The position numbers and the translations under genes were made by a program. Below the pieces are notes generated by a model that was not told the DNA's origin, did no database searches, and was given only the letters and a program-made list of their open reading frames with translations. From Bacteroidales bacterium (GTDB lineage: Bacteria; Bacteroidota; Bacteroidia; Bacteroidales; UBA932), in the NCBI GenBank assembly GCA_017519185.1, contig JAFWSX010000005.1:1-64000 (forward strand): DNA of 64,000 nucleotides, written 5' to 3'. Below, piece after piece: positions 1-9,238 of this stretch. The stretch's first letter is position 1, and the number at the start of each line of letters is the position of its first letter.

Positions 1-152
1 CTGGCGCCGATAACGGTCTGGCCGTCGGTGTCCTTCACAACTCCTTTAACTATCACGTTCTGTGCGAGCGCGCTCCAGGTGAAGGCGCAAAGCACAAAAG
101 CAACTGACAGTAACTTAAAGAAAGTTGACTTTTTGTTGAAGCTGTTTTCCAT
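1..152 (-). CDS. SusC/RagA-type TonB-linked outer-membrane protein, N-terminal fragment
   Basis: Only the first 50 codons lie in the window; the gene runs off the left edge. The translation starts MENSFNKKS, continues with a hydrophobic signal segment ending ALAQ, and then reads NVIVKGVVKDTDGQTVIGA. That is the opening of the carboxypeptidase-regulatory-like domain (VxGxVxDxxGxxxxGA) found at the mature N terminus of SusC/RagA receptors. Such receptors sit in the outer membrane and import glycans or other large ligands with a SusD partner, using TonB energy. The signal peptide plus this motif make the family call good, but substrate and length cannot be judged. A plausible promoter lies at 284-314, giving a leader of about 125 bases. 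Confidence 0.75.
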   Translation of the reverse strand, partial: MENSFNKKSTFFKLLSVAFVLCAFTWSALAQNVIVKGVVKDTDGQTVIGA

Positions 153-283
153 AAGTAATGCTTTAGTTAATGATTAAGTTGTTTTGTTAATTAGTTAATA
201 ATTAGGTAAGTATTTTAGTATTTCGATTTTGTTGTCTCAAAAATTCTATCTATCTTACAGGTATATAGACTCCAAATCATTAT

Positions 284-314
284 GCAAGATAGCAATTTTT
301 CAAACAATGGCAAA
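284..314 (-). promoter_or_regulatory. Candidate Bacteroidota promoter for the SusC-like gene
   Basis: On the minus strand TTTG (311-314) is followed after exactly 19 bases by TATCTTGC (284-291). This fits the TTTG-N19-TAnnTTTG pattern of the Bacteroidota housekeeping sigma factor with two mismatches in the -7 box. The rest of the 173-base gap (153-325) is AT-rich with no other recognisable element. Function is inferred from spacing and position only. Confidence 0.4.
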
Positions 315-325
315 AATAAAATGAT

Positions 326-1261
326 TTATTCGCCGCAGAATGCAGCGATATTGGAGGCGATACCAGCCACCAGACGGCGTCTTGCCTCGACGCTCGCCCA
401 AGCTATGTGAGGAGTCAGGCTCAGCCTTTCGGGATGCGCCATGTTCAGGAACGGATGTTCTGAAGGCAAAGGTTCTGTGCTGAAGACATCAAGCCCTGCT
501 CCTGCGAGCAGTCCTTCGTCCAGAGCCCGGGCCAGGTCGGCCTCAACCACGATTCCTCCCCTTCCCATATTGAGCAGGTATGCCGAGCGCTTCATCATAG
601 AGAGTTCCCGGTAACCTATAAGCCCGTCGGTGCGGGCATTGAGGGGTGCGTGGACAGATATCACGTCGCAGGACGACATCAATTCATCCAAAGACAGCGA
701 AGGATATTCAGCAGAATGGTTCGTTCCCGAAGTAGAATAATAGCTGACTTTCATGCCGAAGGCTTCTGCAACTTTTGCCACACGGCTGCCGATCGTGCCA
801 AGCCCTATGATTCCTATTCTCTTTCCGTCGAGTTCATTGAAAGCAATTTCCATACAGGTGAAGCTGCCCGAGCAGGAATAGCTGCCGTCCTTGACGTAGC
901 GGTCATAATAGCCCCGCCCCTGAACAAGCGTCAGCAGATGCATAAAAGTGGTCTGCACCACGCTTTCAGTGGAATATGCAGCCACATTGCGGACCGGTAT
1001 GCCGCGGGATGAGGCATATTCCACATCGATATTGTTGACACCTGTTGCGGCTTCACAGATCAGCCGCAGCTTGGGAGCGGCATCGATCTGAGGCTTTCCT
1101 ATCTTGATTTTGTTGATGATGAGCACCTCGCAGTCGGAGATACGCTCAAACACATCTTCCGGCCGCGTACTCTCATAGCAGACCAGCTCACCGAGGGATG
1201 CGATTGGTTCCAATGAAACATCCTGCCCAAGCGTGGCAGAATCGAGAAATACTATTTTCAT
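326..1261 (-). CDS. D-2-hydroxyacid dehydrogenase (NAD-dependent)
   Basis: A 311-residue enzyme of the D-isomer-specific 2-hydroxyacid dehydrogenase family, which interconverts 2-hydroxyacids and 2-oxoacids with NAD(P). The Rossmann motif GLGTIG is at residues 153-158. The expected catalytic triad is present: Arg234 in NMGRGG, Glu263 in STEP and His285 in LTPHIAW. Length is normal. The frame is open from a TTG at 1264, but the ATG at 1261 (MKIVFLD) is the better start. It lies 12 bases downstream of the UDP-glucuronate decarboxylase gene and is probably cotranscribed with it. Glycerate/hydroxypyruvate reductase is a likely activity, but the sequence does not settle the substrate. Confidence 0.85.
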   Translation of the reverse strand: MKIVFLDSATLGQDVSLEPIASLGELVCYESTRPEDVFERISDCEVLIINKIKIGKPQIDAAPKLRLICEAATGVNNIDVEYASSRGIPVRNVAAYSTESVVQTTFMHLLTLVQGRGYYDRYVKDGSYSCSGSFTCMEIAFNELDGKRIGIIGLGTIGSRVAKVAEAFGMKVSYYSTSGTNHSAEYPSLSLDELMSSCDVISVHAPLNARTDGLIGYRELSMMKRSAYLLNMGRGGIVVEADLARALDEGLLAGAGLDVFSTEPLPSEHPFLNMAHPERLSLTPHIAWASVEARRRLVAGIASNIAAFCGE

Positions 1262-1273
1262 CAATAGTAGCTG

Positions 1274-2221
1274 CTAAATATCTGACCTGAGCAGTTCGTC
1301 AAAGTATGCAATGGTGCGAACGAGCCCTTCTCTCAGCGGTATGGTGGGCTCCCAGCCGAGTATGTCGCGAGCCTTGTCGATGACAGGCTTCCTCTGTGTG
1401 GGGTCGTCTGACGGCAGCGGCTCGTAGACCAGCTTCGATTTCGAACCTGTCAGCTCAATCACGAGTTCTGCAAGTTGCTTGATGGTGAATTCTCCGGGAT
1501 TGCCTATGTTGATGGGGCCGGTCACTTCGTCACCGGTAGCCATCATTGCAAGGAATCCCCTGATGAGGTCGTCGCAATAGCAGAAACTGCGGGTCTGGCT
1601 GCCGTCGCCGTAAATGGTGATGTCCTTGCCCTTGAGGGCCTGGACTATGAAATTGGACACCACGCGGCCGTCGTTGGGATGCATATTAGGCCCATAGGTA
1701 TTGAATATCCTTACCACTTTTATGCGGACGGCATTCTGGCGGTGATAGTCGAAGAAAAGGGTTTCGGCGCAGCGTTTACCTTCGTCATAGCAGGAACGTA
1801 TGCCTATGGGGTTGACGTTGCCCCAGTATGATTCGGGCTGGGGATGCACAGAAGGATCGCCGTAGACCTCGCTCGTAGAAGCCTGGAGAACCTTCGCACC
1901 TGTCCTTTTCGCCAGTCCCAGCATATTGATGGCGCCCATCACTGAAGTCTGCACGGTCTTGATAGGGTCGTACTGATAGTGTATAGGCGATGCGGGGCAG
2001 GCAAGATTGTATATCTCGTCCACTTCGAGGTTTGCAGGTTCCGTGATGTCGTGACGGAAAAGCTCGAAATAGGGATTGTCAAGGAGTTTAATGACATTGC
2101 GCTTGCTGCCGGTGAAGAAGTTGTCCATGCAGATAACTTCGTTGCCTTCCTGCAGAAGCTTTTCACAAAGATGGGAGCCCAGAAAACCGGCTCCGCCCGT
2201 AACCAGAATTTTTTTCATCAT
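1274..2221 (-). CDS. uxs: UDP-glucuronate decarboxylase (UDP-xylose synthase), extended SDR
   Basis: A 315-residue cytoplasmic short-chain dehydrogenase/reductase of the extended type, predicted to convert UDP-glucuronate to UDP-xylose. The NAD motif GGAGFLG is at residues 9-15, and the catalytic pair Tyr145/Lys149 sits in SCYDEGK. The segments [16 protein letters not shown] and [10 protein letters not shown] are characteristic of UXS enzymes rather than of GalE or RmlB. Two ATG codons in tandem (2221 and 2218) are possible starts. It is divergent from a glycosyltransferase gene and upstream of a hydroxyacid dehydrogenase, which fits a role in surface polysaccharide synthesis. The wider pathway is inferred. 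Confidence 0.88.
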   Translation of the reverse strand: MMKKILVTGGAGFLGSHLCEKLLQEGNEVICMDNFFTGSKRNVIKLLDNPYFELFRHDITEPANLEVDEIYNLACPASPIHYQYDPIKTVQTSVMGAINMLGLAKRTGAKVLQASTSEVYGDPSVHPQPESYWGNVNPIGIRSCYDEGKRCAETLFFDYHRQNAVRIKVVRIFNTYGPNMHPNDGRVVSNFIVQALKGKDITIYGDGSQTRSFCYCDDLIRGFLAMMATGDEVTGPINIGNPGEFTIKQLAELVIELTGSKSKLVYEPLPSDDPTQRKPVIDKARDILGWEPTIPLREGLVRTIAYFDELLRSDI

Positions 2222-2259
2222 TCAAATATGCGGTTCGCGAAGGTACGAATTTTATTTAT

Positions 2260-2267
2260 TATTTTTG
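2260..2267 (+). promoter_or_regulatory. Candidate -7 box (TATTTTTG) for the glycosyltransferase gene
   Basis: TATTTTTG matches TAnnTTTG exactly and lies 20 bases before the ATG at 2288, in the short divergent gap (2222-2287). No convincing -33 element is visible. Confidence 0.35.
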
Positions 2268-2287
2268 TGGTATATCAATATAATTCA

Positions 2288-3283
2288 ATGTCCTATTTCT
2301 CGATTATCGTTCCGGTTTACAACAGGCCCGAAGAAGTCCGCGGCCTGCTGGAAAGCCTGGCCCTGCAAAGCTGCAAAGATTTCGAGCTGGTTCTCGTCGA
2401 AGACGGTTCGGACATTCCCTGCGAGGAAGTCGCCATTCTCTATGAGGGCAAGATCGACATAAAATATTATTACAAGTGCAACGAAGGCCGCAGCGCAGCC
2501 CGCAATTACGGTCTTGAAAGAGCCACCGGAGAATATTTCGTGTTCTTCGACTCGGACTGCGTCATCCCTCCGGACTATTTCAAGGCGCTCAAGGAAGCCC
2601 TCGCCAATGACTTCGTCCCCTGTTTCGGGGGTCCCGACGCTGCCAGCGACGATTTCTCGGACCTGCAGAAAGCCATCAACTTCTCGATGACGTCATTCCT
2701 GACCACAGGCGGCATCCGCGGCGGCAAGGTGCAGATGGAGAAGTTCGTCCCGCGCAGTTTCAACATGGGTTTCGCCCGTGAAGTCTGGGAGAAGGTCGGA
2801 GGTTTCCGCGAGATGCTTGCCGAAGACCTCGACTTGAGCATCCGTATACGCAAGGCCGGCTTCCCGATGAGACTCATCCGCGAAGCATTCGTATATCACA
2901 AGAGGCGCGTAAGCCTGCGGCGTTTCGCCAAGCAGACCTATATGTTCGGAACAGGCCGCGTAGGGCTGAAGCTTATCTGGCCCGAATCGATGAAGGCTGT
3001 CCACTGCCTGCCTGCCCTGTTCCTTCTGGGCTGCGTTTTCCTCATCATCTGCTCATTCTGGCGCTGGTGGGCCATTCTTCCCATCGTGGCCTATGCTCTT
3101 GCCCTGTGGATCAGCGCGTTTGTCCGGACAAAGAGCCTCAAGATAGCCTGCCTGTCCGTTGTGACATCTTTCATCCAGCTGACCTGCTATGGTTACGGCT
3201 TCATCAAGGCGTATATATGGGAAGTCCTCCTGGGACACGGCCGCAACGTCAACAAGGAACTGAAAATGAGGAGGGAGTCATAA
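2288..3283 (+). CDS. Family 2 glycosyltransferase with C-terminal membrane segments
   Basis: A 331-residue protein starting MSYFSIIVPVYNRPEE, the standard N-terminal strand of the GT-A fold of GT2 enzymes. The metal/nucleotide-binding DSD motif is at residues 88-90 (FFDSD). An ED-containing segment near residue 205-215 (FREMLAEDLDLSIRIR) resembles the catalytic-base region of processive-like GT2 proteins. Hydrophobic stretches between about residues 235 and 310 suggest two or three membrane helices that anchor it to the inner membrane. The reading frame is open much further upstream, but that part is antisense to uxs; the ATG at 2288 just after a -7 box is chosen. It probably transfers a sugar in envelope polysaccharide assembly; donor and acceptor are unknown. 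Confidence 0.82.
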   Translation: MSYFSIIVPVYNRPEEVRGLLESLALQSCKDFELVLVEDGSDIPCEEVAILYEGKIDIKYYYKCNEGRSAARNYGLERATGEYFVFFDSDCVIPPDYFKALKEALANDFVPCFGGPDAASDDFSDLQKAINFSMTSFLTTGGIRGGKVQMEKFVPRSFNMGFAREVWEKVGGFREMLAEDLDLSIRIRKAGFPMRLIREAFVYHKRRVSLRRFAKQTYMFGTGRVGLKLIWPESMKAVHCLPALFLLGCVFLIICSFWRWWAILPIVAYALALWISAFVRTKSLKIACLSVVTSFIQLTCYGYGFIKAYIWEVLLGHGRNVNKELKMRRES

Positions 3284-3285
3284 CT

Positions 3286-3684
3286 ATGTTGCTGCAGCTA
3301 CAAGACGAATCGGTACTGGTGCCGCTGACTTTCGCGGAACCGGACATAATCACAGGCTATGCTCTGGGTGACCCGGAGAAGAAAGAGAAGACCGTCAGAT
3401 GGCAGGACGTGGCGGCATTCCGCGGTTCCTGCAATTTTGCCGAGGACGGAGACTTCGAAGTCCTCTGCAAGGACGGCCTCAGGCTGGTACCCCTGCAGTT
3501 CGGCAGGCCCTGCGACGCAGCCACTCAGGAAAGCGGGCCCTCCGACAAGATTTACGGCTACCGTGCCGACATCATCGAAACCGACATCGTCGGCAAAAGG
3601 CTCATCCAACACCTCAGCGTGTCCGACATAGCCGGCATACGGGGAAGCTACCGCCTCTCCCCTTTTATCAACGACATATTGTAA
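3286..3684 (+). CDS. Small protein of unknown function with an internal duplication
   Basis: 132 residues, starting at the ATG at 3286, which is preceded by a purine-rich GAGGAGGGAG about seven bases upstream, a strong ribosome-binding site. No family is recognised. The protein appears to be two related halves: WQDVAAFRGS in the first half (about residues 39-48) and VSDIAGIRGS in the second (about 112-121). Each half is preceded by a similar ITGYALGD / IYGYRADI stretch. There is no signal peptide or membrane segment. It sits 2 bases after the glycosyltransferase gene and 4 bases before the DUF4954 gene, so the three are probably one transcript. Coding status is supported by codon usage and tight spacing. 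Confidence 0.6.
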   Translation: MLLQLQDESVLVPLTFAEPDIITGYALGDPEKKEKTVRWQDVAAFRGSCNFAEDGDFEVLCKDGLRLVPLQFGRPCDAATQESGPSDKIYGYRADIIETDIVGKRLIQHLSVSDIAGIRGSYRLSPFINDIL

Positions 3685-3688
3685 AACA

Positions 3689-5890
3689 ATGGAACGCGTA
3701 ACCATCATTCCGGCAGACAAGGCCTACGACAGCTGGATCGACCGGAAATACATTCCCGAAGGAAAAGACAAATACTATATCCGCAACACCCAGACACGCG
3801 AACCCGAGGGCGGCTGGCGGCATCTCACCCAGAACGAGATGGCCACGCTCATCAGGAACAACAACACGGCCAACGACTGGAATTCCATCCTGGTAGGAAA
3901 GTCATTCAACCCGCAGGTAGTGCGGGACAACAAGTTCATCGGTTTTGTGAGGATAGGCAATATGTCTGACGACATTCTCCAGTACCACGACCTGCGCCTG
4001 CCGATCGGAATCACCAACAGCCACATCAGTTCCTGCGACATCGGCAGCAACGTCGCCATCCACAACGTCAGGTACCTGAGCCACTACATCATAGGCGACA
4101 ACTGCATGCTCTTCAATATCGACGAGATGGCGTGCACCGATCACTCGAAGTTCGGCAACGGAATAGTTAAGGAAGGAGAGCCGGAAGATGTAAGGATATA
4201 CCTGGAGATAATGAACGAAACAGGCTGCCGCAAGGTCTGCCCCTTCGACGGAATGATTGCTGCGGACGCGTACCTGTGGGGAAAATACATCGACGATTCA
4301 ACCCTCCAGAAGCGACTCAAGGAGCTGACCCAGAAACGCTATGACAGCCGCAGGGGTTATTACGGAACCGTCGGCGAAAAATGCGTCATCAAGAATTCAT
4401 CCATCATCAAGGATGTGAAGATCGGCGAATGCTGCTACATAAAAGGAGCCAGCAAGATCAAGAACGTAACCATCAATTCGTCCGACAAGGAACCGACCCA
4501 GATCGGAGAGAACGTGATAATGGTGAACGGAATCGTCGGCTACGGCTGCAACATCTTCTATTCGACCACTTCGATACGATTCATTCTGGGCAGCAACAGC
4601 AAGCTGAAATACGGAGCAAGGCTCATCAACTCGTTTATGGGCGACAACTCAACCATCTCCTGCTGCGAAGTGCTCAACAACCTGATATACCCTGCCCACG
4701 AGCAGCACCATAACAACTCTTTCCTGATTGCATCGCTCATAATGGGCCAGAGCAACATCGCTGCAGGAGCCACCCTCGGCTCCAACCACAACAGCCGCGC
4801 GAATGACGGAGAGATCGTGGCCGGAAGAGGTTTCTGGCCAGGCCTGTGCTGCAGCATCAAGCATTCCTGCAAGTTCGCTTCGTTCACCCTGATTGCCAAG
4901 GCCGACTACAACCACGAGATGAACATCCCGTTCCCGTTCGCCCTTGTCAGCAACAACCAGCAGCTCGACACTCTCGACATCGTTCCCGCCTTCTGGTGGC
5001 AGTATGATATGTATGCCCTGCAGCGCAACAGCTGGAAGTTCAACAACCGTGACAGCAGAGTCCGAAAACTGCAGAACATCGAGTTCGACGCATTCGCCCC
5101 CGACTCTATGGAAGAGGCCATCGCCGCAATGAAACTGCTCGAGATTTATGTCGCCAAAGCGTGGTTCCGGAAGGAAGGTGACGCAAGTGAAAAAACCGAA
5201 AAGGAACTCAGGGAGAAAGGTCACGTACTGCTCGGCGGCCCCCGCGAGGATGTAGACCGCCTCGAAGTCACTGCCGAAGGCATCGAACACAGCCACAGGA
5301 AGGTGCGCATCCTCAAGGCCTATGACTCATATCACGCATACAGCGATATGCTTGTGAACTACGCTATCGTCAATGTCCTGAAATATATGGACAGTCATCC
5401 CGATGCCACCCTGGCAGCCATCACTGAAAGGTTCGAAGGCGAACGCCGCAGGGTATGGATCAACTTCGGCGGTCAGCTGATGGTCCGCGAAGATGTTGAC
5501 CAGCTCCGTAAGGACATCAACGACGGCACGCTCGACAGCTGGGACGACATCCACGCCCGATATAACGAGATATGGAAACGCTACCCTGAAGACAAGTTGC
5601 GTCACGCTTACCTTTCATTGCGATTCGCGCTCGGAGTCAAGCGCATTGGGTCTGAAGAGTGGAAAGATGCCCTCAGGCGCGAAATAGGAATCATCAGTTA
5701 CATACAGGACCAGGTGGCTTCTTCACGCGAGAAGGACTACACCAACCCGTTCCGTCAGGCCACTTTCGGAAGCGAAGAAGAGATGATCGCTGCATACGGA
5801 CCACTGTCCGACAATTCCTTCATCAAGAAAGTGTCGGCAGAAGCTCCACTGAATATCAAGAGGATAGAAGCTTTACTCGCAGGCGATTGA
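3689..5890 (+). CDS. DUF4954 family protein, left-handed beta-helix acyltransferase-like
   Basis: A 733-residue cytoplasmic protein resembling the DUF4954 family that is common in Bacteroidota. The middle part (about residues 110-420) contains runs of hexapeptide-like repeats of the type seen in left-handed beta-helix sugar or acyl transferases. Examples are IKNSSIIKDVKIGECCYIKG and IGDNCMLFN. Near residue 370 a GATLGSNHNSR segment followed by GRGFWPG is reminiscent of sugar nucleotidylyltransferase or acetyltransferase C-terminal helices. The C-terminal third is helical and charged. No biochemical role is established for the family. It follows a glycosyltransferase and an unknown small protein, suggesting envelope sugar metabolism. 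Its end overlaps the convergent LysM gene by 18 bases. Confidence 0.75.
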   Translation: MERVTIIPADKAYDSWIDRKYIPEGKDKYYIRNTQTREPEGGWRHLTQNEMATLIRNNNTANDWNSILVGKSFNPQVVRDNKFIGFVRIGNMSDDILQYHDLRLPIGITNSHISSCDIGSNVAIHNVRYLSHYIIGDNCMLFNIDEMACTDHSKFGNGIVKEGEPEDVRIYLEIMNETGCRKVCPFDGMIAADAYLWGKYIDDSTLQKRLKELTQKRYDSRRGYYGTVGEKCVIKNSSIIKDVKIGECCYIKGASKIKNVTINSSDKEPTQIGENVIMVNGIVGYGCNIFYSTTSIRFILGSNSKLKYGARLINSFMGDNSTISCCEVLNNLIYPAHEQHHNNSFLIASLIMGQSNIAAGATLGSNHNSRANDGEIVAGRGFWPGLCCSIKHSCKFASFTLIAKADYNHEMNIPFPFALVSNNQQLDTLDIVPAFWWQYDMYALQRNSWKFNNRDSRVRKLQNIEFDAFAPDSMEEAIAAMKLLEIYVAKAWFRKEGDASEKTEKELREKGHVLLGGPREDVDRLEVTAEGIEHSHRKVRILKAYDSYHAYSDMLVNYAIVNVLKYMDSHPDATLAAITERFEGERRRVWINFGGQLMVREDVDQLRKDINDGTLDSWDDIHARYNEIWKRYPEDKLRHAYLSLRFALGVKRIGSEEWKDALRREIGIISYIQDQVASSREKDYTNPFRQATFGSEEEMIAAYGPLSDNSFIKKVSAEAPLNIKRIEALLAGD

Positions 5891-7630
5891 GTAGTCGTCC
5901 AGATAGACGATATCCTTCGTTGCCTTGTTGACGTATCCGCCGAACGGGGATACTCTCTCCAGATGCATATTTGACTGCAGAAGACTCATGTCGAAGCTCT
6001 CAAGCGACCTTGTGAATCCCTTTCCGAACTTGCGCAATGCGGCAGTGAAGTAATTCATTAGGTCATATCCCTGAAAAGCGTAGGCACCTGGTTCAGTGTT
6101 GAACAGAGCCCTGTACTTGTAGACGAAATCCCTGACGTCGGCACGTGAATAGTCCACATAATAGCCCAGGCTGAAATGCATGCTCACATTCTGGTAAGCC
6201 TCGAGCTCGATGGTCTCGAAATTCCTCAGGCGGTTGCTGCCGTAGCCGACTATGTCATAGCGGGTTGACAGCAAGCTTATGTTGCGGATCGCATCACTTG
6301 CAAAAGATTCTTTCTCGGAAGCGATTATGATGTGGTTCGCCTTGTTTGAGGAAAGGTACGTACTGCTTAGAGTTGCGTCGATCCTGCGGCCTTCAAGGAT
6401 TCCGTAACTTAGAGCCCTGTAGGGGATGCCAGCCTTGTTCAAGGCCTTCTCCACCTGCCTGAAATATGTAGTGTCGTTGCTGCTCTCGCGGATCACGATC
6501 ACATTGTCCTGCGAAGAAGACCTGTAGCCCATAGACTGAACGAGCCTTGCAATCTGGTTTTCTGCTGAAACCGGAGCCTGTATGAGACTGGGGTTGTCAG
6601 CGGCAAGCCTTTCTGCCTGCTGGTCCATAGGCGAAATCAGGGGAATGCGGCGCAAGTTGCAGTAATACACAAGCTTAGCGATATCTGCGCTCATCACGGG
6701 GCCTATGACGAAGTCCCTGTCGCCCAGAATTTCATCTGTTGCGAGGGTGCCAAGGTCATTGTAATCGGATATGTCGATGACCTTCAGATCTACGTCAGTG
6801 CCGTCAGCCTTGATCTTTTCCAGTGCCAGAAGCACTCCGGAGTAAAAGTCAAGGTAGTTGGATGCCGGCGAACTGCTTCTGGACTTGAATGGAAGCAGCA
6901 GGGCTATTTTAGCTTTCCCGGAGAATGGCTCGAAGATGAACTGATCCTCGTCGAACGGCTGTTCTTCTTCAGTCACCATAAGAGGCTCTTCAGTCGGTTC
7001 TCCTGGAACCACCTGCTCTGCAAAATCGTCGTTTACCTGTTTCTCAACGGCATACTGATAATTCTCAGTCGGAATCTTCAGCATCTGGCCTGTACGAAGG
7101 TCTACCCTCGGGAGATGGTTCGCCCTGATTATGGATTCCGGGGCGACATCGTATTTTCTTGCTATCGAATAGAGAGTCTCATACCATTTGACCCTGTGGA
7201 CAGTGTATCCCGGGTCTGGCTGGGGTTCTGACTGGAGTTGTGCCTGAGGCTCGGGCTGCTGCTGAACCTGCGTTTCGGGCTTGGGTTCTGCAGGGGCTGG
7301 AGCAGTTTCTCCAGACGGTTGCGGCTCTGTCGTCTCGTGTCCTATGATTTCGTGGAAAGGGATATACAGATCCATCCCGGCTTTCAGGCCAGTTTCCAGA
7401 CCCGCCCTGTTTGCATCATAAACCTCCTGCTGGGTGACGTCGTACGCCCTGCAGATGGAATACAGAGTCTGCCTGGGCAGCACCTTGTGGACGTAGAACC
7501 ACGCTCCGTCCCTCTCAGCCCTGACGCTTGAAATCTCAACGGGCACTGCTTCATATGATGAATTGTTCTGCGCGACAGAAAGCGCGGAAAACGCAAGCAT
7601 CAATGCCAATACGATAGTAAGCCGCTTCAT
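5873..7630 (-). CDS. Exported protein with two LysM domains and a PBP1-like domain
   Basis: 585 residues with a cleavable signal peptide (MKRLTIVLALMLAFSALSVA-Q). LysM domain 1 is at about residues 46-91 (YVHKVLPRQTLYSICRAYDV) and LysM domain 2 at 142-187 (YTVHRVKWYETLYSIARKYD). A Pro/Gln/Glu-rich linker joins them. From about residue 240 (AKIALLLPF) the sequence resembles type 1 periplasmic binding proteins, the fold also used by LpoA. LysM binds peptidoglycan, so the protein probably sits in the periplasm on the wall. The ligand of the C-terminal domain is unknown; a wall-synthesis or sensing role is conceivable. It is the last gene of a minus-strand run, 11 bases after purC. Confidence 0.8.
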   Translation of the reverse strand: MKRLTIVLALMLAFSALSVAQNNSSYEAVPVEISSVRAERDGAWFYVHKVLPRQTLYSICRAYDVTQQEVYDANRAGLETGLKAGMDLYIPFHEIIGHETTEPQPSGETAPAPAEPKPETQVQQQPEPQAQLQSEPQPDPGYTVHRVKWYETLYSIARKYDVAPESIIRANHLPRVDLRTGQMLKIPTENYQYAVEKQVNDDFAEQVVPGEPTEEPLMVTEEEQPFDEDQFIFEPFSGKAKIALLLPFKSRSSSPASNYLDFYSGVLLALEKIKADGTDVDLKVIDISDYNDLGTLATDEILGDRDFVIGPVMSADIAKLVYYCNLRRIPLISPMDQQAERLAADNPSLIQAPVSAENQIARLVQSMGYRSSSQDNVIVIRESSNDTTYFRQVEKALNKAGIPYRALSYGILEGRRIDATLSSTYLSSNKANHIIIASEKESFASDAIRNISLLSTRYDIVGYGSNRLRNFETIELEAYQNVSMHFSLGYYVDYSRADVRDFVYKYRALFNTEPGAYAFQGYDLMNYFTAALRKFGKGFTRSLESFDMSLLQSNMHLERVSPFGGYVNKATKDIVYLDDYSIACE

Positions 7631-7641
7631 AACAACAGTTG

Positions 7642-8595
7642 TTAAATGACAAGACGTGAGAGCATGTTCCTTACGTTGCCTTCAATCCTGTCAACCACAT
7701 CGTCGTAGGGCTCCTTGTCAAATTTCTTGCCAGTTATGTTTTCGTAGAGTTCGATATAACGGTCGGAGATTATTCCTACCCTTTCAGGGGTCATTTCAGG
7801 AACACGCTGTCCTTCCTTGCCCTGGAAACCGTTTTCCATAAGCCATTCCCTGACGAATTCCTTGGAAAGCTGACGCTGGGGCAGCCCCTTGTCGAAGAGT
7901 TCCTGATAGGTATCCGCATAGAAATAGCGGGATGAGTCGGGAGTGTGGATTTCATCGATGAGATAGAGCTCACCGTCCCGCATTCCGAATTCATACTTGG
8001 TATCCACCAGAATGAGGCCCCTGGATGCAGCGACCTCGCAACCTCTCTGATACAAGGCAAGAGTTATCTCTTCCAGCTTTTCGTAGTCGCGGCGGGACAT
8101 TATGCCACGGGCAATGATCTCCTCACGGCTGATATCCTCGTCGTGCTCTCCGATTTCGGCCTTCGTCGTGGGGGTGATGATGGGCTTCTCGAATTTCTGA
8201 TGTTCCCTCATACCGTCGGGAATCGGCACGCCGCAGATCTGCCTTGCGCCGGCTTTGTAGCTGCGCCATGAGCTGCCGGTCAGATAGCCTCGGACTATCA
8301 TTTCCACAGGCAGTCCCTGGCACTTGTAGCCGACCGTGACCATAGAGTCGGGAGAGGCTATCTTCCAGTTCTGCACGATATCCTGGGTGAGATCCAGGAA
8401 GGAAGAAGCTATCTGGTTGAGGACCTGTCCTTTATATGGAATCCCTTCGGGGAGGACCACGTCGAACGCCGAGATACGGTCAGTCGCTATCATGACTATA
8501 TACTTGTCAGCGATGGAATACACGTCCCTCACCTTGCCGACATACTTGGATGTCTGCTTCGGGAAATAATACTCAGTACGGGTCAGTGCGTTCAT
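7642..8595 (-). CDS. purC: Phosphoribosylaminoimidazole-succinocarboxamide synthase (SAICAR synthase)
   Basis: 317 residues. It catalyses the ATP-dependent joining of CAIR and aspartate to SAICAR in de novo purine synthesis. Family signatures are clear: GKVRDVY near residue 20, [11 protein letters not shown] near 41, [13 protein letters not shown] near 96, LVDTKYEFG near 195 and [13 protein letters not shown] near 212. The length is that of the longer, eukaryote-like or Bacteroidota PurC rather than the roughly 240-residue E. coli form. Its start codon overlaps the stop of the upstream OmpH-like gene by one base (TAATG), implying translational coupling. Confidence 0.95.
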   Translation of the reverse strand: MNALTRTEYYFPKQTSKYVGKVRDVYSIADKYIVMIATDRISAFDVVLPEGIPYKGQVLNQIASSFLDLTQDIVQNWKIASPDSMVTVGYKCQGLPVEMIVRGYLTGSSWRSYKAGARQICGVPIPDGMREHQKFEKPIITPTTKAEIGEHDEDISREEIIARGIMSRRDYEKLEEITLALYQRGCEVAASRGLILVDTKYEFGMRDGELYLIDEIHTPDSSRYFYADTYQELFDKGLPQRQLSKEFVREWLMENGFQGKEGQRVPEMTPERVGIISDRYIELYENITGKKFDKEPYDDVVDRIEGNVRNMLSRLVI

Positions 8596-9200
8596 TATTT
8601 GTTCCTGTTGCGTATATATTCTTCGTTGAGGCCGCGGATCACTTCCTGAGTGATGTCAAGACCGGAGTTGCCTTCCATCACGATGTTGGTGGCCTGTGAA
8701 CTTGTAAGGATCAGTGCGAACTGATGCTCCTCGTTGTATTTTGCGAGGAAGGTCTTGATGGCGTCGAGCACCTGGTTGTTGAGGACGAATTCCTCTTCCT
8801 GAAGCTCCATCTGCTTGTTGTTGGCTTCGTTCTGGAGATTCTCCTGACGTTTCAGCAGGTTCTGCTGCTGCTGTTCTGCGGCGCTTCTGGTCAAAAGACC
8901 TTTATTGATCTGGTTTTCAAAAGATTTGGCATCATTTTCAAGCTGCCTGCTCTTTTTCTGGAGTTCATCCTGACTTGCCTGGTACTTGCTCTGGAAAGCT
9001 GACATAAGGTCGTTGTACATATCGTAGTTCATCAGCAGAGAGTCGATCTGGATGAATACGATGTCGCCGGCTACTGCAGTCTGTCCGGGAACGGGTTCTG
9101 TTTCAACGGGTTTCTTCTCCCTTGAAAGGAGTGTAAAGACAAGTGTCGCAACAGAGACCAATAGTGCGATGCAAGCAAGGATGAGGGATGTTTTTTTCAT
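8595..9200 (-). CDS. OmpH/Skp-like protein with N-terminal membrane anchor
   Basis: 201 residues. The N terminus is one hydrophobic helix (about residues 5-26) without an obvious cleavage site, so it is probably a signal anchor. After a Pro/Val-rich linker ([14 protein letters not shown]) the mature part has the OmpH pattern. A short strand ([15 protein letters not shown]) leads into a long Gln/Glu/Lys-rich coiled coil (about residues 75-140), followed by a return strand ([14 protein letters not shown]). Skp-like proteins are periplasmic chaperones for outer-membrane proteins; this one would be tethered to the inner membrane. It is the third OmpH-type gene in the window and differs from the two next to bamA in lacking a cleavable signal. 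It lies between pdxJ and purC. Confidence 0.72.
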   Translation of the reverse strand: MKKTSLILACIALLVSVATLVFTLLSREKKPVETEPVPGQTAVAGDIVFIQIDSLLMNYDMYNDLMSAFQSKYQASQDELQKKSRQLENDAKSFENQINKGLLTRSAAEQQQQNLLKRQENLQNEANNKQMELQEEEFVLNNQVLDAIKTFLAKYNEEHQFALILTSSQATNIVMEGNSGLDITQEVIRGLNEEYIRNRNK

Positions 9201-9238
9201 AAAAATATACAGTTACTAATTATTAATATTTCAATTCT

